From Siphonodentalium dalli (Eukaryota > Mollusca > Scaphopoda > Gadilida > Siphonodentaliidae), in contig CP136061.1 of assembly GCA_032622095.1 (NCBI GenBank), positions 231,692,944-231,756,943 on the forward strand: a DNA stretch of 64,000 nt, given 5' to 3'. The notes beneath the pieces were generated by a model that saw only the letters and a program-made list of their open reading frames with translations, searched no databases and was not told the DNA's origin. The position numbers and the translations under genes were made by a program. Below are positions 42,201-54,200 of the stretch, piece after piece (positions within the stretch are counted from its first letter, which is position 1; each line of letters starts with the position of its first letter).

Positions 42201-45200
42201 TTTGCAGGGCATGCACTGCTGGAGTTCAAATTTTCAAAACGTTATTCCCAGCAAAACGAGGTACAGCAAATAACTGACAATGAAAATCCGTGATATGTGG
42301 GAAATTTATTAGCAGTAATTACTGATAATATCGTTCCAATTGTATGCTGTAGGATACACAGGCATGTAAACCTTTATCATGCTAATTAATTTCTCATGCA
42401 CTAGTAGAGATGAGGCGAAGCTTATACCCGGTACATTAATAATCCATAAAACTAAAAAAAAAATTGTTTGTATACAATCTAAGATATGTCACTACATGTA
42501 TTTTGATCTACAATTACATGTATAAATATACAAAAGCCATAAATTTTCATGCATTATTAGTAGTGATTAGGCAAGCTTGTACATTTGTATATTATCATAT
42601 ATCAAAATCATATTAAATACATGAACCTTAGTTAATTTTGACTCAAAAATATAAATGCTAGATTTGGGGGTGTGAACTTTGTGGTCGAGATATAACAAAT
42701 AGAATTCATACCAGTATTTTAACCAGAGTTTGTTATTTTGTTTGAATAAATAAAAAAAAATGATTTTTATTTAAATTGATTTCATCAACAAAATTTCTAA
42801 CTTATGAAAATATGTAATCTACAATTTGTCGGACAAATGAAGGTTCTAAAATGTGTTGATTATCCAAGGCTGGATCAATCAGACTTCTATGATTGTATAG
42901 CAATCAAACACAAATATCATGGCAGTACAGATACATGTGTAGTGACCATATAGTTTATGTACATGTATACACCTAGGTCCATATTGGTTCTCACCTAGAG
43001 TAGTTTAGATGGCCGAATATATGGTACAGTTACTCACACACGGCACAATCGTTTCGACGATTCTACGACCAATTCCACGATTCTGCGGCTTGACAACCAC
43101 GGTGCTACGGCAGTTCAACGATTCTGCAGCCTTATTATACGTGATATTATATGACAAACTTAGATAATGGGGCCTTTTACTGAATTGGGATGATAAAAGT
43201 GGGCTTCTTCTTGTATGCATTGTGTTGAGTAGACTTTGCAGGTCCACCAGGTTGACTCACGGAATACATACGAAGAGGCGATCAATACATAAAATAAGTC
43301 ACGATCGGCTTGGTCAAGTCTGGATAATCCGATCGAACCGCGAACCGATCGCAAAAAGTCGTTTCTTGGTCTACAAGGGGACATTAACAGTGCGAAAATT
43401 AACATCCAATGTAAGCTTTGATAAGCATAAATGTATTATTTGTCAAATTCGTACCTCCGTTGACGCAATATTCGATTAAACTACACACAGAAATGCAGTA
43501 ACAGTGTCAACTATTTGACAACGCCCCGCTTCGACCATGACAACGACGATTGTGTGACTCGTTGAACGGTAATTTTCGTTTGTATAAAACGTACATGTAC
43601 CTGTCACTGCATGATCAAACAGCTTAGTTATGCGTGTATAAGCCCATGTATGCTGCATCAATAAATGTTTGGAACAGTACCTTCATTGTACAATGCACAT
43701 GTCCTGGATTCAATACAGTACTGTGTAATTACTGATCCCCACATGTGAAGGTATAGAGACCAAGTCACATAAGAGATTTGTCGCTAAACGAGCATAATTT
43801 TTTGAACATGACAAAATGCCCGACTTACATGTACCTGAACATTTTCCTTCTTGGTGCACCTAGTGGCTTTGTAATTTTTGTAAAGTTGACTTGTTCATTA
43901 GAAAATGTCACCACTTACCCTACCATAACATGAGTTATTTTAGTCATATTCTGATTGGTAGGTAGGCCCTACATATAAAAATGTCCTCGAAAAATTATTG
44001 ACCGTTTAGTTACTTTTATAAATGTGTTTGTATGAAAGTATTAGTTAAAATTCTTTATGGTTATCTGAAACTGAAAGTAATGAGCAACACTTTAAAAAAA
44101 TAATAAAAATAAAAGGGATGGATGCCAGAAAATTGCAGAAAAAACGTATACATACATAAAATAGTAGAACATTGGGTTGGTTGGTCCCGAAAGTAGCCAA
44201 AATAAAAAAAATAACATATAGGGATACGCTGCATGATTTATGACCCCCTACCCCTGATCCACCGGTTCGGACGCCGACTTGCCGGTATATTATTAACATG
44301 GGGTGTTTTGTTGCCGTAGTATTTTTAATTGGGTAAACTGGTGTGTGCATACTTCAAATGTCATAGAATTGTAATATCTGGAGGCAAATCTTGACTGCGA
44401 GAGGGAATTACATTTTAGATAACTAGATTTTAATCACAAATAAATAAATCATTATAGAATATCATTTTCACCGTGTATAGATATATATACCTGGATGTCA
44501 AAATATGGAATTATACTCAAAACAAAATATTAAGTTTCATGTGTGGAGTTAATTTCTAACATGAAGGCGACCATTCCCCACCATCGATACCACAACGCAA
44601 CTGAGAATAAGACATGTTGGTCATAAGAAAATACCGAGGCATTGTAAGTCGGCTGCTAGTTAGGCGTGCAGACAGACGGAAGGACAGTTGGATAGGCGGA
44701 AAATTTAAATAATGTAATGTGTGGTGCACAGATATGGAAATTAAACCTGTACAGTATAGCAATATACGATTCGACATTACTTTATTTTCCACAGCTGGCT
44801 CCAAATAAAAGAGTTTTAATCTCGTAGCCTTGAGGTCGTGTGATTCATATGCGTATTCATGTCTATAGCGAGCGTGACATTCATTAGAAAACGACTTCTC
44901 GTGAGCACAAGTTAATGAAATTTCAATTGCTGGTCTCACAATCATCGTTGTCATAGTCGACTACTCGGCGTTGTCAATTGAGTGTGATGATACCCCCCAC
45001 AAATATGGACACAGCGCCATCAATCACAGAACTGAGGTTAACATCAGTTGTGAAAAATCAACCAAAGACGTATGGCTATGTTATTATTTGGTTTCCACTC
45101 AATTTTATAGGACATTATATATATTTTCTCAACTCTAAAGACGAATTTCACACAGTGATGTGTGTAAATCCAAAACAACTGGTCTATTTGTGTCATAGAT

Positions 45201-48200
45201 TATGTATTGTTGTGCTAACTGTCTAGTGCTGAACTCTCTACCGATTATTGAATCGAAGATCGCCGTACCTAATAGAAATATAATATGTGGTACATAACTG
45301 TCTATATTTCTGGAATTATTCATTTCTTAATGTTTTTTTCGTGTTTATCGCATCAGCCTGGTCGCAGAATCGTTAAATTGCCGCAGCACCGTGGTTGTCA
45401 AGCCGCAGAATCGTGGAATTGGTCGTAGAATCGTCGAAACGATTGTGCCGTGTGACTCAGGTACCATAGCATTTACATGTATGGAAATAAGAAAAGGAAA
45501 GAAAATTCAACAGTGTAGTGTTGAATCTGAGGGTAGTTACAAACGATACTAACAATGTTTAGCAGAACAGACCGTTGCTGGAGCAGTAAATAAGGTGCCA
45601 TCCAGCATACCTGTTGTATCCACTTTTGTACATTGTTTAATCATACTCATGTTATAGTTTTAAAAAAACCGTGTTATTGCAATTCTTGACTTTTTATCAT
45701 CATTTCAAATTTTTTTTAATTATTAAAATAACAAAAATAATTTATTTAAATCGACCAACCCTGGTACAAACACATATATTTAATTACATGGAAATTTTTA
45801 ATAACAATAATGAGCAGGCAGCTAGTACAGTGATGAATAGTTTAATATTTATTGATGACGAGCAATAATACATGGAATAGTGCAAAATCTGCGTTAAAAG
45901 ATAGCCATGTGAAAATATCGGCAATCATTCATTTCTGCATAGCGTAACATGCATCTCTTTTGTCACTATCAATAGAGACATAGAGACATTCACATGAATA
46001 ACTACAGATGTTTCTATTACATGTAGCCATGCCTGAGTTTAGTGTGCCTGTCATTAGCAGAATGAGGTCCCAAGAGGATGAATTTAGTGATGCTATCCCA
46101 CATATTGGGCTAGCATCACCAAATTCACCCTTTGGGGACCTCATTCTGCATGGCCTCATCGGCTATGGGAGACATAGACTCAGACTGAAGTTCCCAAATG
46201 GTGAATATTGTGATGTACACCCATTTGGGAATGCAATGTGTGGTCTGCCAATTTGGGGATATAGAGAAACTAAACTAAAAAAGATGTAGAATCTATGTAA
46301 AGAAATTTCTTTACAAATTTTATAATAAAGAAACTTTCAAGAGAAGATGAGGCCTTATAAGCAGAATGAGGTTCACAGAGGGTGAATTTAGTTATGCTAG
46401 CCTGCTTTGCGAGATAGCATCACTAAACTCACCCTCTGGGGACCTCATTCTGCAAATGACAGGCACCTTATTCTCAGACCTGAATGTAGCGACACACAGG
46501 TGCACATACATGTAGCTGTGACGGGATCGTCCTCATCATTATAGTTCAGATCAATATTAACACTCATAACGGTATGAATCTAGCAATATTTCAAAACGTA
46601 GGTGAATTAGTCGCAGCAAACAGGATGTATAGTTGCTCAAATAACAAATAGCTCATCATGAAAAGCCACGATATAAAATGTATGGACAATTAAACATTTA
46701 GTTCCTATTGTATGCTGTAGTAAATACACACGGATGTAAATCTGTACCATGCACATCAAATTCTCATGTGTTACTAGAGATTGGGCAAGCTCATACATTA
46801 TATTATCCATAAAAAAGTTTTTTTAAACGGACATGGCTCATGAACCTCAGTTATGTATACATCATTTGGTAAGATGCATCTCAAAACATAGCTACATGGA
46901 AGATTTCCGAACAGATTTGTCTACATAGCGCTGAAAATATGTGTTTTGTTTCTTATATTTATCAATAAATTTGAGATTGTTTAAGGGGTAAGAACGTTGT
47001 GAGAAGCCATGAACTGTTACATCAAGGATCTAGCCCAATGTTGGTACAGTAATGCTCTAAATAATTGACTCCTTAACCACAGCAGAATTATGGGTAACTT
47101 TTCAGGATTTAGTCGGAAATATGGCTTGTTGCCATTCATCGGAAAGCTCTCTGAAAAGTTACCCATAATTCTGCTGTTGTTAAGGAGTCGATTATTTAGG
47201 TCAGTCCACTCCACGCTGGGAGCGATTAACAATAGGCCACAGTGTTAGAGATACATGTCACTGGTAAGCTTGGAATTTGACTATGGTCTTGAGACATAAA
47301 AGTGAGGCTAAATCTCAGCCCAAAGGTTTATATCAATTCTTGCAAAATGGATGTTCACAAATTTTCAGCACACACCTAACATAATGTTAAAATTCTTGAA
47401 GTAGTATTGAACTAATTAAATTCCACCCTTTTGCTATTTCAGGTCATGTACATTTTATAGCATTTATTCATTTCAACTCAATTTGTATAATTTCGGAGAA
47501 CGCTTTTCCCAAAATTTCCCTTCTAAGACTATGTGACTCATCTTTCTGACATTTGTATTGTTATATAATATCCTTGATACGGTCTTCAGATAGTAAAGAT
47601 TCCTTCATTTGGTGAACTAACTTAACAATTAAGTAGTTTTCTGTGTAGGTCCATGTTGGCACAGTTAACTTTGTAGAGAAGATAAAACAAATGTATTACT
47701 TAATCAAATGGTAGGTACAAACATAAATAATTATTTAAATAAATTTAAATTCAGAACAGCATTAATTAAGAAAGTGCAAAGTGATGGATATTTACAAAGA
47801 GCAAATGAACTTTTCAAATTTAAAAAATACAACATGGAATCATGCAGAATCTGTAGAGATAGCAATGTGCAAATATCGGCAATCATTCATTTCTGCATAG
47901 CGTAACATGCATCTCTTTTGTCACTATTAATAGAGACATTTCACACAAGGCAGCTACATAAAATCTTATGGAATATGATATTGATGAATAAATACAGATG
48001 TTTCTATTAGCTTTACTCCCATGCACGATAGCTGTGATGGTACTGAGGATTGTTTGCCCTCATCATTAAGTAGTTTGGATCAATATTCATATCTCAGCAT
48101 GAGTATCGGATGATCATACAATTATCTCAAGTACTCAGTCATGGGGGTCCTTAACACAGTTAGCTACGCTTTACAAGTGGCCTGACAAATGGGATAATAG

Positions 48201-51200
48201 TGTTGCAGATGCACTAAGTGCATCAGTGTTTTCGTTGTGCATGAGACCTATTTTACTTTTAATATAACGTACATGGACTGATGAAAGATAACATCTAGTA
48301 CATCTAGTACAATGACATCCTTTTAGATTCAGTTAATTTGGACACATTGCAGTGGACCAGACCTCAGACACGCAGGGGCCGATCATGGCGTGGACAAATC
48401 TTGAAAACTGTCATCAAACGAAACAAATTCTTCGCTTTTGGGGGGCTCAAATTGAGCCATCAAGAATTTTCTTCTCCTCAAATAAGAAATTTCTGAGCTT
48501 TCACATTTATATGCATGAATAAATCATTGGGTAAACTTGGGCACAATTCCCTATCTTGGGCAAACCATTTTCCGTCTTGAATTTGGGGGGTATTTAAAGG
48601 GCTGATTTGGTGACATCTAGATGAGAATGTCTTGTTCATACAATTTATACCCACTTATGTTATGTATAGACTTATATATAATTATAGTCCATGGTATAGA
48701 GGGAGACCAGTATTAAAAACAATAGCATAATTTTGTGACATAAAAAGAGAAAATCATCAATAAGCACAGATATTGTTTGGGGCTTTGTTTACAGCAAATA
48801 AATGTTTGTTTAGGATCGATATAGAAATTTACTTTATTCAATGAAATGATACTACATGTAGTTCTATAAGATCTGATATATCACACAAGTGTGTGAACTA
48901 GAAGTTGCATGAGTTTATTGTGATGCGATGGTAAACTGAGAGCTGAGTTCAACATATTCACACAACTGTGTTGTTCTACATATATGTACATTGCGGACTC
49001 TGATCTGTTCACACAACTGTGTTGTTCTACATGTAAATATATATTACACATTCTGCTCATCAGGATTGTACATGTAGCTCCCTTGTAGTATACTGAAATT
49101 TAGATACAATTGCTTTATTAAAGCCAAAAGAAAAACCTCTTTGTTTCAGATACCCTGCCTGGCTGAGATTTTCTTGCCTGCCTCAAATTTTTTTTTCTTC
49201 AGAAAGCTAGTCTATATACATTTAGTTACTAGTACCTGTTAGAGTGTCAATATGAATATTTTTGGCTTTTCCCCAATTCCAAAAGCAAAAATAAGTTGGT
49301 TATTAAGCTCAACGTTAGTAAGATCTTACTGCATAGTAAATGAATTCAAGGGACAGCATGTTTTTATCCAATGCTTGGCTCATTATTTATACATATTGAT
49401 CTACCATATTCCATGGGACTGTGACTACGCTATTAAATCACTTACGGCTGAAAGGTTTTAAAAAGAAAAAAATCCCTACCTGCCTGTCTGGAAAATTATC
49501 CCAATGTTATCGGAAACAGAGAAGTTTTTTGTTTTGGCCTAAACTGAACAAACCAGAGCTTTATGTAGATTATATATACAGTAATGCCCTAAGTAATCGA
49601 CTCTTTAACCACAGCAGAATTATGGGTAACTTTTCAGGATTTAGTCGGAAATATGGCTTGTTGCCATTCATCGAAAAGCTCTCGGCGAGAGCTTTCCAAT
49701 GAATGTCAACAAGCCATATTTCCGACTAAATCCTGAAAAGTTACCCATAATTCTGCTGTGGTTAAAGAGTCGATTACTAAGGGCATTACTGTACCCTATA
49801 ATTTAGTGCAGATAATTTCTGTTACAAACGACGACAACGATTTGTACCAGTAATGTCCAAGGACGTGACAAATTATTTTTATTGGCTGTATTTCACAAAA
49901 ATAAACCAATAAGTGTACAATATATGATATTAGTAAATTTCAAACGCAATTAATTACATCTTAATCACACTATACTGTGATAGAATGAAGATGTTTCTGT
50001 TTCTAATTATCAGCCTTCTTAATTCAGATTGTTTGGGTTCGGCAATCCACTGTGGCAACTCTTTATTGTGGCCCAGTTTGCTTCAGCAAATGACTTCAGC
50101 ATTGCTGATTGCCATAGCAAATTATGAGGGCTGAATTATCTTAAATTTCTCACAATTAAAAGGCTCATAGCAATTTGGAGCCAACAATTTGGAGCCTACA
50201 AAACTCCATGTGGATCAAAATTGTTTCATAAAAACATTATATACTTCATATTGACTTCATATTCCTCAGAGAGACTCATTATAGTCATTGAAATTATCAT
50301 TCTGGACAAAAAGGAGTCTTATGCAGTCCTTTTTGCCTGGGGTATATGTCATTGTGGCAAATTGTAAGAAAGTTATCATGTGATTCATCTCTTAATGAAT
50401 GAGTTCGGTCGGAAACTTCAGTGTAACGGTGTAAGTACCAGTATGTTCTGGTATCCCTCCTCCAAAATTCCATAATTTGGACGTTCAAACAGGGCCATTT
50501 AATAAATGAAATCTCAAAAAAATTGTACATTTTGCTGATTCATGCTTACTCATGGTTTCAGGATATTTGTAACACAGGGGAAAGCTATGCTTATACAAAT
50601 GTCACCTGCAAATAACTCACACTGTATTTCTATGAACTTATGCAAATAAAGAGTCAAGAGCTACACAATTAAAAATATCAATAGCTAAAGAACTGTACAT
50701 TGCACTAAACTGGTGTCCCACCTCTATTAAAGTACATCTTTTATCGGTCGGAGAGGTGATCAATTTCTAAATGTTGTAGCACACAGGTCAACTGAGGGTA
50801 TCACCCCCCCTGAATCCTGAATACCAGTTAATTTTGGGGGATGAATCCTGAATACCAGTTAATTTTGGGGGGTGAATCCTGAATACATGTTAAGAAATAA
50901 TATGCGATAAATGACATACAAATTGACTGTTTTAATATCAGACAGATACAAGCAGAAGTTACATAGACACATTATGATGCCGGTCGCGTTATGAGGCCGT
51001 TATGATACGATTAATGATACTTTATGATGGCATGGTGGTCGAATATGCCCAAGAAGCTATTCTACCCACTCATTCATACAGATAACTAGCACAAAATATT
51101 ACTTTGCGCCATCAAAACCTGCATCCAAGATGTTTTGCTTGAACCCGAATACCAGTTAATTCGGTGGTATGAATCCCGCGTAAGGCTTCAAAACACCCTG

Positions 51201-51217
51201 AATCCAGCGTACCGAAA

Positions 51218-51258
<41 letters not shown>

Positions 51259-54200
51259 GATACCCTCTCAACTGTCATGTTGATGTTATGATGCACATGT
51301 ATACTACTGGGTACTATAAGAGTGACTGTAATAATAAACTGTAAACATATACAGTACTACAGTAATGCCCTAAATAATGTACTCCTTAACCACAGCAAAA
51401 TTATGAGTAACTTTTCAGGATTTAGTCGGAAATATGGCTTGTTACCATTCATTCACTGAGAGCTTTCCGATGAATGGCAACAAGCCATATTACAGACTAG
51501 ATGTAAATTTCACGTGGTAAAAATGATCAACTGCAAGGCCAAAGAAAATTATATATTAAACTCAGAAAAAATTAGGGTTTGTAGATAGGCATCAATTTGA
51601 TTTCCTATTTTGACATACATGTATTCTTATGGCATTCATGTCTTATATTTTATCTGCAAGATTGACATCAGGGACCTAGATGTAAATTTCACGTGGTAAA
51701 AATGATCAACTGCAAGGCCAACGAAAATTATATATTAAACTCAGAAAAAATTAGGGTTTGTAGATAGGCTTCAATTTGATTTCCTATTTTGACATACATG
51801 TATTCTTATGGCATTCATGTCTTATATTTTATCTGCAAGATTGACATCAGGGACCAGGGGAAAAAAATCTATAGAGGGGGGGGGAACTAATTTTGGAGGG
51901 CACATCAAAATATATAATCAATACAACATAATTAAAATGTATATAATTGCATATATACTGATAAGCTGATGGACAATTAAGGTTATTTTTGGAATGAATT
52001 TCTTTTTATCATCAGAACAATGTATGAAATCGTAATTTTAACTAATTAACTCTTCATAGGGTAGTTCTTGATTCACAAACTAACTAACTCTTCATAGGGT
52101 AGTTCTTGATTCACAAGTGGTCAGATAGTGAATAACAAAGGTACCAGAACTCACAGATCGGTTTCAGCCCCTGGGGATTTCCCAAGCAACATGTATAGAT
52201 ATTTTAAAGGAGATGATTCAGTTGATTGTTAGATACACTATTTAAGTAGGTAATTAATTACTAAGTTTTATCCCACTCTGTGATTTACCGCCATTTCTTT
52301 TTGATATTGAGGATTCGTTTGAACTTCACTGTAGTTTCCTTTGGTTAACAGCCCAAAACAATACAATTATACCCATATTATCACACACGCTCTACATTCA
52401 CACAATTAGCACAGGTCTGTAAGAATCAGTACAAATTACCATACTGTTTACACAAACATTTCGTCAAGTTGAGCTAAAAAGCGATGAACTACTTTAATAT
52501 GCTACTTCAAGCCGATCATGTGCAAGCACTCGCTGTATGTTGTTATTGGGGAAACTGTGTTGGAATTTGAACAATATGTTACATACAATTGTTTGGTAGC
52601 TTTTAAAAGTTGTAAATGTTATTAATGTTCAATTAAAAAGTACTGGTATATGATTATAAGAAAGGACTTCAAGATCGATTGGCGTCAAGGGTTTTGACCG
52701 ACTGAGTAATTAAACACAGTTTGGGATTCACCTACTTTGTTTAACCCTTTCAGTACCAGGTCCGATTTTTGTATCAACCCATATACCCTGTGCCAATGCA
52801 TTCTCTTATATATGCGAGTCGACCATAGGTCGCCTCGCATATATAAGAGAATGCATTGGCCTAACAATTTTTCATCATTTGTTATTATTTTTTACAATTT
52901 TTTACAATTTTAATAATTTTTTCTTATATTCTTTAACTTACTTATTTTGTAGGTTTAGTGCCAGGGAATCTTACGTTTTTCATGGGCATCAAAATTATTA
53001 CTATGAATACTTGGTGATAGTTTTGAGTTATAACATGCCCCTAAGGTTTTATCCAGTTTGTTTTTAAATTCGCTATAGCATGCTTAAGCATACCCAAACA
53101 AAATTCAACCCAAACAAATCTAAAAAAAAAATTTAATTTTTTTTTAGGGCTGATTTTACAGACCGTAAATTAGGGCCGATGAGATCGCCCCCTGGCACTG
53201 AAAGGGTTATTTACTATGCCAGTCAAAATCGATCTTCAGGTCATTTCTTAAATGCAAGACTTGTTGTGCTGTGGATGCTCTAGTAGATCTACCCCAGAAG
53301 ACACTGGAAAAATCATCACATATTGCAAAATCAAGTGGTGCCGGTATTCAGTCCAGAGAACAGAATGTTTGACCAAGCTGACTTAACTCCAAATCTGTCA
53401 AGGGCATCCCTGATAAACATAACTTAATAAGATCAATGTTGATTGTCTTTGTATACAGGTAAAATATGAAATAAACACAATACTTTGACTCAGAAATCAA
53501 CACATTTTGATATATTGAGGGTTTTTTTCATGAACAATTTTACATAAAATATCTGAATATTTTCTTGAAAATCCATGAAAAATAACAACATTTAGGATAG
53601 TGAGAATAAAAAAAGGTCCGTAGAGAAACCTCAACCACAATTTGTTTTCTTTGGCTTTTTGTGTTCAATTATATTATGCAATAATAATGAGGCCTAGAAT
53701 ATATATGTACCGGTATGTTAGATACATGTATAATGTAAAACAACCACACCTTTTTAGACCAGAAAATATTTGAAATAAAATGAATATTAATCGATAGAAG
53801 CATTTCCGGACAGGAGTCTTCGATTCAGATCTAATATTTTATACCCCGGTAACTATATAATACATGTTTACAAAGAGATAATCCACCTTTAAAAATCGTT
53901 CATATTTGATAGCTCCTACTATTATCTATCTAGATGTAATCTTAAACACGCGTGTAAATTTTCAAAACATTTCTCATAAATGTGGGCTGCAGAATGTGCC
54001 AATGGATTCAAATGTGAAATCCAAAATGTCCAATGAATGCCATGCTTTTTGTCAAATATAGGAAAAAATTGTGGCTCCCATCTACAGGTAACACCGAAGA
54101 TCTATATTAGTTTGGTGATGATCAGATGAGGTCTATAGGGTGTTATTATAGTATAATTATATTCTACTGAAATTATTAGGACTGTCACAATTACTCCAGT

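Larger units (their letters stand above)
45690..48130. repeat. Diverged direct duplication, first copy invaded
   Basis: 45905-46026 matches 47875-48005 ('tcggcaatcattcatttctg', 'acatgcatctcttttgtcac', 'acagatgtttctatta'), and 46510-46610 matches 48022-48120. The composite family D element 46036-46482 sits only in the first copy. Confidence 0.7.

Noticed and set aside
44556-44954. 132-codon minus-strand ORF inside the 2.4 kb inverted-repeat element
   Set aside because: No recognisable transposase or other domain and no catalytic motif; length is within chance expectation for 64 kb.
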